This document shows positions 49,676 through 60,265 of a DNA stretch of 64,000 bases, in pieces (the stretch's first letter is position 1; each line of letters opens with the position of its first letter). Where the stretch lies: contig NZ_JADWPD010000007.1 of NCBI RefSeq assembly GCF_017308975.1, positions 1 through 64,000 of the forward strand, given 5' to 3'. Made by a program: the position numbers and the translations under genes. The notes under the pieces were generated by a model, which was not told the DNA's origin, made no database searches, and saw only the letters and a program-made list of their open reading frames with translations. Source of the stretch: Amycolatopsis sp. MtRt-6. GTDB taxonomy: Bacteria; Actinomycetota; Actinomycetes; Mycobacteriales; Pseudonocardiaceae.

Positions 49676-52561
49676 GTGGATCCGTCACTCGCCTCCCTCG
49701 AACAGGGCATTCCCTTCGCCGACCGGCACATCGGGCCCGGACCGGACGAACTCCGGCACATCCTGGACGTCGTCGGCGTCGCCTCGCTCGACGAACTCGC
49801 CGAGCGAGCCGTTCCCGCGTCGCTGCGGGCCTCCGCCGAGCCGCTCGAGCTGCCGCCCGCCGCCTCCGAAGCGCAGGCCCTCGCCGAACTGCGCGCGCTG
49901 GCCGCCCGGAACCGGCCGACCGCCGCCATGATCGGGCTCGGCTACCACGACACCGTCACCCCGCCCGTCATCCGGCGGAACGTGCTCGAAAACCCCGCCT
50001 GGTACACCGCCTACACGCCCTACCAGCCGGAAATTTCCCAAGGGCGGCTCGAAGCGCTGCTCAACTTCCAGACCATGGTCGCCGACCTGACCGGGCTCCC
50101 CGTCGCCAACGCCTCCCTGCTCGACGAGGCCACCGCCGCCGCCGAGGCGATGACCCTGGTGCGCCGGGCCGGGCGGGCGACGTCGAATCGGTTCGTCGTC
50201 GACGAAGACACCCTGCCGCAGACCCTCGCCGTGCTCCGCACGCGAGCCGAGCCGCTCGGCATCGAACTCGTCGTCGAAGACCTCTCCCAAGGGCTGACCG
50301 GGCTCGGCCTGGGCGGTGACTTCTTCGGCGTGCTCCTGTCCTACCCGGGCGCGTCCGGCGCGGTCCGGGAACTCGACCTCACGATCGGCGAAGCCAAGAA
50401 GCACGGCGCGGCCGTCATCGTCGCCGCCGACCCCCTCGCCCTCACCCTGCTGCGCCCGCCGGGCGAGCTCGGCGCCGACGTCGCCATCGGCTCGACGCAG
50501 CGGTTCGGCGTCCCGCTCGGCTTCGGCGGGCCGCACGCCGCCTACCTCGCCGTGCGGAAAGGCCTCGAACGGCAGTTGCCCGGCCGGCTGGTCGGCGTCT
50601 CGAAGGACGCCGACGGCGCGCCCGCGTACCGGCTCGCCCTGCAGACGCGCGAGCAGCACATCCGCCGCGAGAAGGCGACGTCGAACATCTGCACCGCGCA
50701 GGTGCTGCTCGCGGTGATGGCGTCGATGTACGCGGTCTACCACGGGCCCGAGGGCCTGCGGGCGATCGCGCTGCGCGCCCACCGGATGGCGACGGTGCTG
50801 GCGGCCGGACTCTGCGAAGGCGGCGTCGAGGTCGTGCACGGCGAGTTCTTCGACACCGTCGTCGCGGCCGTGCCGGGCCGGGCGGACACCGTCGTCGCGG
50901 CCGCCCGCGACCTCGGGATCTCCCTGCGCCGGATCGACGCCGGCCACGTCGGCGTCGCCTGCGACGAGACGACCACGCGTGAGCGGCTTTCCTGCGTCTG
51001 GAAGGCGTTCGGCGTCTCGGTGTCCGATGTGGACGGCCTCGACGCGGACACCGCGGACGCGCTCCCGGCCCCGCTGCGGCGCACGAGCGAGTACCTCACC
51101 CACCCCGTCTTCCACGCGCACCGCTCGGAAACCGCCATGCTGCGCTACCTGCGTGCGCTGGCGGACTCCGACGTCGCTCTCGACCGCAGCATGATCCCGC
51201 TCGGCTCGTGCACCATGAAGCTCAACGCCACCGCCGAAATGGAGCCCGTCACCTGGCCGGAGTTCGCCGGCCTGCACCCGTTCGCGCCCGCCGAAGACGC
51301 CGCCGGGCTCCTGGACGTCGCCGCCGACCTGAGCGCCTGGCTCGCGCGGATCACCGGCTACGACGCCGTTTCCCTGCAACCCAACGCCGGCAGCCAGGGC
51401 GAGTTCGCGGGCCTGCTCGCCATCCGCGCCTACCACCGCGCCCGCGGCGAGCACGCGCGAGACGTCTGCCTGATCCCGGCCAGCGCGCACGGCACGAACG
51501 CGGCCAGCGCGGTGATGGCGGGCATGCGCGTGGTCGTCGTCCGCTGCGACGACGCCGGCAACATCGACCTGGCCCACCTGCGGTCCACAGTGGACTCCCA
51601 TGGCGATGACCTCGCCGCGATCATGCTCACGTACCCGTCGACGCACGGCGTCTACGAAGACACCGTCGGCGAGGTGTGCGCGGCGGTGCACGACGCGGGC
51701 GGGCAGGTGTACGTCGACGGCGCCAACCTGAACGCGCTGATCGGCGTCGCGCAGTACGGCCGCTTCGGCGCCGACGTCTCGCACCTCAACCTGCACAAGA
51801 CGTTCTGCATCCCGCACGGCGGCGGCGGGCCGGGCGTCGGCCCGATCGGGGTCCGCGCGCATCTGGCGCCGTTCCTGCCGAACCACCCGCTGCAGCCCGC
51901 CGCCGGCCCGGCCACCGGAGTCGGCCCGGTCAGCGCGGCGCCGTGGGGCAGCGCGTCGATCCTGCCGATCTCGTGGGCGTACGTCCGGATGATGGGCGCC
52001 GACGGCCTGCGCCGCGCGACGCTCGTCGCGGTGGCCAACGCGAACTACGTCGCCCGCCGCCTCGCCGGCCACTACCCGGTGCTGTACGCCGGGCGCGAAG
52101 GCCTGGTGGCGCACGAATGCATCCTCGACCTGCGGTCGTTGACGAAGGCCACCGGCGTCACGGTCGACGACGTCGCGAAGCGGCTGGCGGACTACGGCCT
52201 GCACGCGCCCACGATGTCGTTCCCGGTCGCGGGCACGCTGATGGTGGAGCCGACGGAGAGCGAAGACCTGGCCGAACTCGACCGCTTCTGCGCCGCGATG
52301 ATCGCGATCCGCGGCGAGATCGACCGCGTCGCGGCGGGGGAGTGGCCCCTGGAGGCGTCACCGCTGCGGCAGGCCCCGCATACGGCGCGGTGCGTCGCGG
52401 GGGACTGGAACCGGCCGTACAGCCGCGAGACCGCGGTGTTCCCGGCGGGGGTGACGGCGGCCAAGATCTGGCCGCCGGTCCGCCGCATCGACGGCGCGGC
52501 GGGCGACCGGAACCTGGTCTGCTCGTGCCCGCCGCCGGAGGCGTTCGCTTCAGCTCCGTGA
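49676..52561 (+). CDS. gcvP: Glycine dehydrogenase (decarboxylating), P protein
   Basis: 961 residues. Single-chain GcvP with N- and C-terminal halves. PLP Lys is K708 in [40 protein letters not shown] and LGSCTMKLN are also family marks. Decarboxylates glycine and passes aminomethyl to GcvH lipoate. GTG start with AGGAGG 6 bases upstream, directly after the riboswitch. Its 3' end overlaps the facing luxR pseudogene by 12 bases. Confidence 0.96.
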   Translation: MDPSLASLEQGIPFADRHIGPGPDELRHILDVVGVASLDELAERAVPASLRASAEPLELPPAASEAQALAELRALAARNRPTAAMIGLGYHDTVTPPVIRRNVLENPAWYTAYTPYQPEISQGRLEALLNFQTMVADLTGLPVANASLLDEATAAAEAMTLVRRAGRATSNRFVVDEDTLPQTLAVLRTRAEPLGIELVVEDLSQGLTGLGLGGDFFGVLLSYPGASGAVRELDLTIGEAKKHGAAVIVAADPLALTLLRPPGELGADVAIGSTQRFGVPLGFGGPHAAYLAVRKGLERQLPGRLVGVSKDADGAPAYRLALQTREQHIRREKATSNICTAQVLLAVMASMYAVYHGPEGLRAIALRAHRMATVLAAGLCEGGVEVVHGEFFDTVVAAVPGRADTVVAAARDLGISLRRIDAGHVGVACDETTTRERLSCVWKAFGVSVSDVDGLDADTADALPAPLRRTSEYLTHPVFHAHRSETAMLRYLRALADSDVALDRSMIPLGSCTMKLNATAEMEPVTWPEFAGLHPFAPAEDAAGLLDVAADLSAWLARITGYDAVSLQPNAGSQGEFAGLLAIRAYHRARGEHARDVCLIPASAHGTNAASAVMAGMRVVVVRCDDAGNIDLAHLRSTVDSHGDDLAAIMLTYPSTHGVYEDTVGEVCAAVHDAGGQVYVDGANLNALIGVAQYGRFGADVSHLNLHKTFCIPHGGGGPGVGPIGVRAHLAPFLPNHPLQPAAGPATGVGPVSAAPWGSASILPISWAYVRMMGADGLRRATLVAVANANYVARRLAGHYPVLYAGREGLVAHECILDLRSLTKATGVTVDDVAKRLADYGLHAPTMSFPVAGTLMVEPTESEDLAELDRFCAAMIAIRGEIDRVAAGEWPLEASPLRQAPHTARCVAGDWNRPYSRETAVFPAGVTAAKIWPPVRRIDGAAGDRNLVCSCPPPEAFASAP

Positions 52562-53113
52562 GAGGCGGACGATCAGCTCGGCGCGGCTCGCGATGTCCAG
52601 CTTGCGGTAGATCTGCTGGAGGTGCTTCTGCGCCGTCCGCGGGCTGATGCCCAGGTGCCGGGCGACCTCCCGGTCGGTCGCCGCCCGCGCCACCGCCTCG
52701 GCCACCTCGCGTTCTCGCACGGTCAGCACTTCCAGGGGCACGCCGGTGAGCGGCTAGACCGGCGGGTGCTCCTCGCGGGCGAACGCCTGGGCCACGTGCG
52801 GGGCCAGCAGGTCGACCAGCGCGCGCTCGCGGGCGGAAAAGCCGGGCCGGGAGCGGTTGAACGACAGGATGCGCCCGTGGCGGTCGTCGACCTGGATCAC
52901 GCACGACAGCTGGTCGGCGGTGCCCCGCGGCCGGTAGAAGTCCGTGTACAGCGGCAGGGCACGCAGCGTGCGCCGGTCCGCCAGGTCGCTCAGCGCTGCC
53001 GACGTCCCCAGTGACAGCCGCCCGTCCCGGTGGGCCACGAACGTCGGGTGCTGGTGGGCCTGCGCGCGGAACTCCGGGAGGCGCAGCAGGTTGTGCTCCG
53101 GACGGGCGGCCAT
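52550..53113 (-). pseudogene. LuxR-family regulator, interrupted by in-frame TAG
   Basis: Two pieces lie in the same frame. 52754-53113 reads a ligand or GAF-like domain end (HPTFVAHRDGRLSLGTSAAL, ALSDLADRRTLRALPLYTDF) up to HPPV and a TAG at 52756-52754. 52550-52753 continues PLTGVPLEVLTVREREVAEAV with a full LuxR HTH (LGISPRTAQKHLQQIYRKLDI). The N-terminal ~60-100 residues normally seen in this family also appear to be missing before the ATG at 53113. A nonsense mutation in an already shortened gene is the simplest explanation. Confidence 0.8.
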
Positions 53114-53171
53114 ACGCAGTTCTGCGTACGCACACTGCGGGCGCACAGGAACGGGAGGTAGGTTGACGCCC

Positions 53172-54107
53172 ATGGCGAATGGGCACGGTCCTGATCGGAC
53201 GTCCGTGGTCGTGACCGGCGGCAGCGGCTTCATCGGCCGGGCCGTCGTGCGCGCCCTCCGCGACCGGGGCGTCCCGGTCACCGTCGTCGACCGGGTCCCG
53301 TTCCCGGAAACGCTCGACGGCGCGCGCGTGGTCGTCGGTGATCTCCGGGAGGCCGCCGTCCGCGAGCAGGCCGTGGACCGGGGGACCGTGGGCATCGTGC
53401 ACCTCGCCGGGCTGACGTCGGTGCTGAAGTCGGTCGAGCTGCCCGAGGACACCTTCGCCGACAATGTCCTGGTCACCCAGGAACTGCTGGAACTCGCCCG
53501 CCGCCACGAGGTGCCCACGTTCCTGCTCGCCTCGACCAACGCGGTGATCGGCAACGTCGGCGGCGCGACGATCACCCCGGACCTGCCGCTGCGGCCGCTG
53601 ACGCCCTACGGCGCCACCAAGGCGGCGTGCGAAATGCTGCTGTCGGGCTACGCCGGCGCGTACGGCATGACGACGTGTGCGTTGCGGTTCACCAACGTCT
53701 ACGGTCCGGGAATGTCCCACAAGGACAGTTTCGTGCCGCGGATGATGCGAGCCGCGCTGACCGGCGGCGGGGTCAGGATCTACGGCGACGGCCGCCAGCG
53801 CCGCGACCTCGTCCACGTCGACGACGTCGTGCGGGCGGTCCTGCTGGCCCTCGGCAGCGGCTACTCCGGCCGCGCGATCGTCGGCGCCGGGCGCTCGGTG
53901 TCCGTGCTGGAGATGGTCGAGGCCGTGCGCGAGGTGACCGGCGCCGAGCTGCCGGTGGAACACGTCGAAGCCCCGGCCGGCGAGATGCCCGCGGTCGTCG
54001 TCGACGTCTCGGCGAGCGCGGAGACCATCGGCTACCGGCCGGAGGTCTCGCTCACCGACGGCCTCGTGACGGCGTGGAAGTACTTCTCCGGCCTCGAAAC
54101 ACCGTGA
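53172..54107 (+). CDS. NAD-dependent epimerase/dehydratase
   Basis: 311 residues, extended SDR: GGSGFIGRAVVRAL nucleotide loop, catalytic YGATKAA (YxxxK), and TNVYGPGM. Substrate is probably a nucleotide sugar. TAGGTT (53159-53164) ends 7 bases before ATG, so leaderless. The stop overlaps a membrane glycosyltransferase gene by 4 bases; the enzyme likely supplies its sugar donor. Confidence 0.87.
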   Translation: MANGHGPDRTSVVVTGGSGFIGRAVVRALRDRGVPVTVVDRVPFPETLDGARVVVGDLREAAVREQAVDRGTVGIVHLAGLTSVLKSVELPEDTFADNVLVTQELLELARRHEVPTFLLASTNAVIGNVGGATITPDLPLRPLTPYGATKAACEMLLSGYAGAYGMTTCALRFTNVYGPGMSHKDSFVPRMMRAALTGGGVRIYGDGRQRRDLVHVDDVVRAVLLALGSGYSGRAIVGAGRSVSVLEMVEAVREVTGAELPVEHVEAPAGEMPAVVVDVSASAETIGYRPEVSLTDGLVTAWKYFSGLETP

Positions 54108-56278
54108 AGGTCTTTCTCAAGCGGCACTGGCTGCTGCTCCTGCTGCTCGTCCCGGCGATCACGCTCCGCGTGCTGACCTGGCTGGCCTACCGCCCGGCAC
54201 TGCTGTTCATCGATTCCTTCCGCTACATCGACAACCTGCACGCCCTGCGCGCCGACCAGCTCAACCCGATCGGCTACGACCTCGTCCTGCGGCCGCTGCT
54301 GGCGGTCGGCGGGCTCGCCTGGGTCGCCGCGGTGCAGCACGTCGGCGGCGTGCTGATCGCGATCGGCCTGTACAAGCTGGTCCTGCGGCTGGGCGGCCGG
54401 CCGTGGGTCGGCGCGCTCGCCGCGGCGCCGGTACTGCTCGACGCCTACCAGCTGCAGATCGAGCAGAACATCATGTCCGAGGTGACGTTCGAGGCCGTGC
54501 TCCTCGGGCTCCTCTGGCTGCTGCTCGGCTGGGGCACCCCCGGCTGGAAGCGGGCCGGCGCGGCCGGCCTGCTGCTCGGCTTCGGCGTGCTGACGCGGCT
54601 CATCGGCATCTCGCTGGCGTTGCCGCTACTGGTCTTCCTCGTCGTCGCCGGGGGAGCGTGGCGCCAGTGGGCGGGCTGGCGCCGGGCCGGCGCCGGCCTC
54701 CTGGGACTGCTCGCCGTCCTGGTCCCGTACTCGGCGCGACTGCATGCGGAGACCGGGAAGTGGGGGCTCAGCGGGCCGTCCGGGAACATGCTCTACGGCC
54801 GGACCGCCGCCGTCGCCGACTGCGCGAACCTCCACCTCGACCCGACGCTGATGGTGTTCTGCCCGGCCGAGCCCCGCGAAACCCGGCTCGTCGACAACTA
54901 CACCCACGCCGACCTCGACCCGAACTGGCCGGGCCCGCTGCCGCCGGGCGCGGACAAGACCGCCTTGGCCCACGAGTTCGCGATCGGTGTCCTGAAAGCC
55001 CAGCCCGGCGACGTCGCCGGAGCGATCCTGGACGACTTCGCCAAGAGCTTCGCCTGGACGCGCGAGCAGGACCCGACCGACGTCCCCCTGGACCGGTGGC
55101 AGTTCCAGCTGACCTACCCGCAGTGGGCCGACCAGTCCCTGATCGACCTGGTCACGCTGCAGAACGACGGCGTCGTCGCGAACGTCGACCAGCCGCTGGC
55201 CAAGATCCTCCGCGACTACCAGCTCGGCGGCGGGTACGTCCCCGGCGCGGTGCTCGGCATCGGCGCGCTGCTGGGCCTGCTGACGGTGTTCCGGCGCAAG
55301 AAGCCCCCGGACCGGGCCCGGGCCGGGGCGCTGCTCGCGGCGTCGAGCGGGCTCCTCCTGCTGTTCGCCTCGGCGGTGTTCCAGTTCTCCTGGCGCTACC
55401 AGCTCCCGGCGCTCGTGCTCCTGCCGGTCGCCGGGGCGCTCGGCTTCACGACCCTGACGTCGGCGAGCCGGAAGCGGCTCGCCGCGTTCCCCGACGACGT
55501 CGACTCCGGCGCCCTCGACGACTTCCGGGGCCGGCACCCGGAGCTGAAGCTGGCGCCGCTGACCGTCGTCATCGCCGCCTACAACGAAGCCGGCGGCATC
55601 GGCGAGGTCCTGGAGAAGATGCCCGACGAATGCCTCGGCATGCCGGTGGACGTCCTCGTCGTCGTCGACGGCGGCACTGACGACACGGCCGCGATCGCCG
55701 AGGCGCACGGCGCGTACGTGTGCGTCGCGCCCCGCAACCGGGGCCAGGGCGCCGCCCTGCGGCTGGGCTACCACCTCGCGGCCGAAGCCGGCGCCGAGTA
55801 CGTCGTCACGACCGACGCCGACGGCCAGTACGACAACAGCGAGCTGGAGGCCCTCGTCCGCCCGGTCGTCGACGGCACCGCGGACTTCGTCACCGGGTCC
55901 CGGCGGCTCGGGCACGAGGAGGCCGACAGCCGCGTCCGGTGGCTCGGCGTGCGGGTGTTCGCGGTGCTGGCGTCGGTGCTGACCGCGCGGCGGATCACCG
56001 ACACGTCGTTCGGCTTCCGCGCGATGCGGGCGGAGCTGGCCTGCGCGGTCCCGCTGCGCGAACCGCAGTACCAGTCGTCGGAGCTGCTGCTCGGCGTCAC
56101 CGCCCGCGGCGCCCGGGTCGTCGAGCTGCCGATGAGCATGCGGCTGCGCAAGGCGGGCAAGAGCAAGAAGGGCGGCAGCCTCGTCTACGGCGCCAACTAC
56201 GCCCGCGTCATGACCGGGACGTGGTGGCGGGGGTACGTGCTGCGCCGCGGCCGAACACGAGCCGGTCGAGCAGGGTGA
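54104..56278 (+). CDS. Fusion of GT39-like membrane domain and GT2 glycosyltransferase
   Basis: 724 residues. About 1-460 is a polytopic membrane domain resembling dolichyl-phosphate-mannose mannosyltransferases or ArnT-like proteins (8-10 helices, external loop after TM1). After a basic linker, about 485-720 is a GT2 (DPM-synthase-like) domain: TVVIAAYNEAGGIGEVLEKM, VVVDGGTDDTAAIAEAHGA, TDADGQYDN. GT2 domains of this kind make polyprenyl-phosphate sugars, and GT39-like domains use them, so one chain could make and spend the lipid-linked sugar. 71 bases overlap the convergent gtrA. Confidence 0.8.
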   Translation: MKVFLKRHWLLLLLLVPAITLRVLTWLAYRPALLFIDSFRYIDNLHALRADQLNPIGYDLVLRPLLAVGGLAWVAAVQHVGGVLIAIGLYKLVLRLGGRPWVGALAAAPVLLDAYQLQIEQNIMSEVTFEAVLLGLLWLLLGWGTPGWKRAGAAGLLLGFGVLTRLIGISLALPLLVFLVVAGGAWRQWAGWRRAGAGLLGLLAVLVPYSARLHAETGKWGLSGPSGNMLYGRTAAVADCANLHLDPTLMVFCPAEPRETRLVDNYTHADLDPNWPGPLPPGADKTALAHEFAIGVLKAQPGDVAGAILDDFAKSFAWTREQDPTDVPLDRWQFQLTYPQWADQSLIDLVTLQNDGVVANVDQPLAKILRDYQLGGGYVPGAVLGIGALLGLLTVFRRKKPPDRARAGALLAASSGLLLLFASAVFQFSWRYQLPALVLLPVAGALGFTTLTSASRKRLAAFPDDVDSGALDDFRGRHPELKLAPLTVVIAAYNEAGGIGEVLEKMPDECLGMPVDVLVVVDGGTDDTAAIAEAHGAYVCVAPRNRGQGAALRLGYHLAAEAGAEYVVTTDADGQYDNSELEALVRPVVDGTADFVTGSRRLGHEEADSRVRWLGVRVFAVLASVLTARRITDTSFGFRAMRAELACAVPLREPQYQSSELLLGVTARGARVVELPMSMRLRKAGKSKKGGSLVYGANYARVMTGTWWRGYVLRRGRTRAGRAG

Positions 56279-56705
56279 ACTTGACGGCGAACACCAGCGC
56301 GTAACTGGCGACGTACGCGCCGTCGACGAGCACGACCCACCAGAAGTGCGGCAGCGCCAAGGGCGTCAGCAGCGAGCCCGCGAGGGTTGTCAGGCCGATC
56401 GACGCGAGCCCGCCGAGCCCGACCACCGCGAGGTAGGGCAGCAGCTCGCGCCGCACGCGCGGCCGCCCGGTGCGGCCCCACACCCAGCGCCGCGTGACCA
56501 CGAAGTTCAGCACCGCGCCGGCCGCCCAGGCCAGCGTGCTCGCCCAGGCCGCGGCGCCGCCGGTGGCGAGCACGGCGAGCAGGACGATCTGGCTGAGGAC
56601 CGTGGCCGCGACCGACGTCGTCGCGGCGCGCGCCAGCCGGGCCCAGCCGCGGCGGCGGGTCTTCTCCGCCGTGCGGGGCCGCACGCCGTTGGTTACGGTC
56701 GTCAT
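56208..56705 (-). CDS. GtrA-family membrane protein
   Basis: 165 residues with four helices (for example AATVLSQIVLLAVLATGGAAA and WASTLAWAAGAVLNFVV). GtrA-like proteins flip or assist polyprenyl-phosphate-glucose in surface glycosylation. Adjacent to and overlapping the fused GT gene, on the opposite strand; same pathway inferred. ATG at 56705. Confidence 0.8.
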   Translation of the reverse strand: MTTVTNGVRPRTAEKTRRRGWARLARAATTSVAATVLSQIVLLAVLATGGAAAWASTLAWAAGAVLNFVVTRRWVWGRTGRPRVRRELLPYLAVVGLGGLASIGLTTLAGSLLTPLALPHFWWVVLVDGAYVASYALVFAVKFTLLDRLVFGRGAARTPATTSRS

Positions 56706-56823
56706 GCCCCCATCCTCCCCGCGGGCCGGCCGCGCCGCCGTCCGACCCCCTCACGCATAGGAGATTCACAGGTCATTGCCAGGTCTTCATCAGCACGTGA
56801 TCTATAGCGTTCGTGTGGCGTAA

Positions 56824-57999
<1,176 letters not shown>

Positions 58000-58002
58000 C
58001 CG

Positions 58003-58034
58003 CCGTGGGGGCTCCCGTCTCGGAGCCCCCACGG
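58003..58034. terminator. Bidirectional terminator
   Basis: CCGTGGGGGCTCC (58003-58015) pairs perfectly with 58022-58034, loop 6, between the convergent epimerase and SnoaL-like genes. Confidence 0.8.
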
Positions 58035-58039
58035 TCCGC

Positions 58040-58399
58040 TCAGCCGGGCAGCTTGTCGAGAAAGCCGTGCACCTCGGCGATCTTCCCGTCTTCGAGTTCG
58101 ACGACGTCGAACCCGATGGCGACGGGCTCGGCACCGGGCGTGCCGAGGTACCACTGGAAGCGGGCGAGGTGGTGGTGGGCGTCCGGCTCGGCGGGGAGGC
58201 TGAAGGCCAGGCCCCCGAACTGCGCCTGGGCCCCGGCGACGAACCGGTCGATCCCGTCGTGCCCGCGGACGGCGCCGAGCGGGTCGGTGTAGCCGGCATC
58301 GGCGGTGAAGACGTCGGCGACGAGGGCCCGGCGCTTGTCGGCGTCGGTCTCGTTCCAGACGGCGAGGTACTGCTCGACGAGGGTGCGGACGTCGGTCAT
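58040..58399 (-). CDS. SnoaL/NTF2-like small protein
   Basis: 119 residues. NTF2-like fold: LVEQYLAVWNETDADKRRALV, VFTADAGYTDPLG, and WYLGTPGAEPVAIGFDVVELEDGKI. Family members are often isomerases or hydrolases of polyketide tailoring, or simply ligand pockets. ATG preceded by AGGAAC. Divergent from the XRE gene, which carries paired operators and may control it. Confidence 0.82.
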   Translation of the reverse strand: MTDVRTLVEQYLAVWNETDADKRRALVADVFTADAGYTDPLGAVRGHDGIDRFVAGAQAQFGGLAFSLPAEPDAHHHLARFQWYLGTPGAEPVAIGFDVVELEDGKIAEVHGFLDKLPG

Positions 58400-58494
58400 G
58401 GGGAGTTCCTTTCGTTGGGGGACAACGGGTTCGCCGTCATCCGGTGCTGGGACCGACCTTGGCGGACGAGTGGCGGCGCGTCGATTACGCGAGA

Positions 58495-58526
58495 GGTAAT
58501 GCCGGGCCATTACCCCGGAAGTAATG
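58495..58526. promoter_or_regulatory. Three half-site operator
   Basis: Half-sites GTAATG (58496-58501), CATTAC (58508-58513) and GTAATG (58521-58526), 12-13 bases apart, form two overlapping inverted pairs; GGTAATG/CATTACC is perfect. They lie between the divergent SnoaL-like and XRE genes. Confidence 0.75.
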
Positions 58527-58560
58527 GCAGCCACCGCGTGATCGCCGTAGCGTCGCTTCC

Positions 58561-59364
58561 GTGACGACTACGGTGCAGGCGCGGCAGCGGCCCGTCGGGG
58601 AACTGCTGCGGGAATGGCGCGACCGCCGCCGGATCAGCCAGCTCGACCTGGCCATCTCGGCCGACATCTCCACCCGCCACCTCAGCTTCGTGGAAACCGG
58701 GCGGTCCAAGCCGAGCCGGGACATGGTGCTGCGGCTCGGCGAACACCTCGACGTCCCGCTGCGGGAACGCAACCGGCTGCTGCTCGCCGCCGGGTTCGCG
58801 CCCGCCTACACCGAGACCGCGCTCGCCGAGCCCGAGCTGGACGCCGTCCGGCAGGCCGTGCGGCAGCTGCTCACGAGCCACGAGCCGTACCCGGCCGCCG
58901 TCGTCGACCGGAACTGGGACCTCGTCGACGCCAACGCCGCCGTCGGTCTCTTCGTCGCCGGCATTCCGCCCGAGCTGACCACCAACGTGCTGCGCGCCAC
59001 CCTGCACCCCGGCGGCATGGCCCCGCACATCCGCAACCTGGGGGAGTGGCGCGCCCACCTGCTCGGCCGGCTGCGGCGCCAGGTCGGCCAGACCGCGGAC
59101 CCGGGGCTCGACGAGCTCCTCGACGAGCTGCGCGGGTACCCCTGCGACCAGCCGGTGCCCGAGGTGGAGGTCCCCGGACCGGGTGACATCTTCGTCCCGC
59201 TCAAGTTCCGCCACGACGGCACCGACCTCACGTTCTTCAGCACGGTGGCCACGTTCGGCACCCCGCTGGACGTCACCGTGGCGGAACTGGTGATCGAGTC
59301 GTTCTTCCCGGCCGACAGCGCGACGGCGGCGTATCTGCGCGAGCGGGCCGCGCGGGTGGGATGA
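58561..59364 (+). CDS. XRE-family regulator with MmyB-like domain
   Basis: 267 residues. XRE HTH at about 12-70 (LLREWRDRRRISQLDLAISADISTRHLSFVETGRSKPSR) and an MmyB-like ligand domain (PAAVVDRNWDLVDANAAVG). TAGCGT (58548-58553) ends 7 bases before GTG (leaderless). Probable autorepressor through the half-sites at its promoter. Confidence 0.87.
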   Translation: MTTTVQARQRPVGELLREWRDRRRISQLDLAISADISTRHLSFVETGRSKPSRDMVLRLGEHLDVPLRERNRLLLAAGFAPAYTETALAEPELDAVRQAVRQLLTSHEPYPAAVVDRNWDLVDANAAVGLFVAGIPPELTTNVLRATLHPGGMAPHIRNLGEWRAHLLGRLRRQVGQTADPGLDELLDELRGYPCDQPVPEVEVPGPGDIFVPLKFRHDGTDLTFFSTVATFGTPLDVTVAELVIESFFPADSATAAYLRERAARVG

Positions 59365-59404
59365 TGGGGGTCCGCGCAGCATCCGAAGTGAGGATCACCG
59401 GTTG

Positions 59405-60184
59405 ATGGCCGTCCCGCCTTCGCTCGCCCTGTCCGTCGGAGTCCGCATCCCCCAGCTGCTGTTCGGCGTCGCCGGCCTGTCGCCGTCCGAAACCGGCCGG
59501 GCCGTCCGCATCGCCCTCGACACCGGTTACCGCGGCATCGACGCGACACCGGGTACCGAGCCGGCGGTGGGCGCGGTGCTCGCCGCCGCCGACGTGCCCC
59601 GTGAAGACCTCTTCGTCAGCGTGCACGTGCCCGCCCAGGGCTACGACACCGCCCGCCGCGCCGCCGACCAGGCGCTGGCGGCGCTGCAGCTCGAGCGCGT
59701 CGACCTGTGCCTGCTGGACGGCACACGGGGCGCGTTCACCGACACCTGGCGCGCGCTGAGCCGGTTGCGCGCCGACGGCCGGGCCCGCGCGATCGGCGTC
59801 GCCGGCTTCGGCGTCTCCGAGCTGCGCCGGCTCGTCGACGCGACCGGCTCGGTGCCCGCGGTCAACCAGGTCGAGCTGCACCCGTGGCTGCAGCAGCTGC
59901 CGCTGCGGGAGTTCCACGGCGAGCGCGGCATCGTCACGGCCGCCGCCAGCCCGGCCGCGAACGCGGCGCTGCTGTCGGACGAGACGGTCACCGCGCTCGC
60001 CGCCAAGTACGGCAAGACCCCGGCCCAGATCGTGCTGCGCTGGCACCTGCAGACCGGCACGGTCGCGGTGGCCGCGTCGGCGACCACGACCCGGATCCGG
60101 GAGCACTTCGGGATCTTCGACTTCGAGCTGGCCGACGACGACCTCGCCGTGGTGGCCGAGCTCGACAACGGCACGCGGGTCTAG
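59405..60184 (+). CDS. Aldo-keto reductase-fold protein lacking most catalytic residues
   Basis: 259 residues with a clear AKR barrel (TGRAVRIALDTGYRGID..., PAVNQVELHPWLQQLPLREF, TPAQIVLRWHLQTGTVAV). Only the Asp of the catalytic tetrad is in place (GYRGIDATPGTEPAVG). The Tyr normally found a few residues later is deleted or replaced, the Lys is VHV in LFVSVHVPAQ, and the His is missing from DLCLLDGTRG. It probably lacks reductase activity and may bind nicotinamide or act as a regulator. ATG at 59405 (TTG immediately upstream less likely). Confidence 0.75.
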   Translation: MAVPPSLALSVGVRIPQLLFGVAGLSPSETGRAVRIALDTGYRGIDATPGTEPAVGAVLAAADVPREDLFVSVHVPAQGYDTARRAADQALAALQLERVDLCLLDGTRGAFTDTWRALSRLRADGRARAIGVAGFGVSELRRLVDATGSVPAVNQVELHPWLQQLPLREFHGERGIVTAAASPAANAALLSDETVTALAAKYGKTPAQIVLRWHLQTGTVAVAASATTTRIREHFGIFDFELADDDLAVVAELDNGTRV

Positions 60185-60265
60185 CGCCGCTACGGCACCA
60201 GGCTGCCCGAAGGTACGCCCATTCGGACCTCTTCACCGCGGACCTGGCAGGCGCAAGGTTGACCC

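Noticed and set aside
49685..52204. Long open frame antisense to gcvP
   Set aside because: It is the complement of an unquestionable gene and has no ribosome site or domain.
52754..52756. Programmed TAG read-through or pyrrolysine in the LuxR gene
   Set aside because: No context signal or pyrrolysine system was seen; a nonsense mutation in a shortened gene is simpler.
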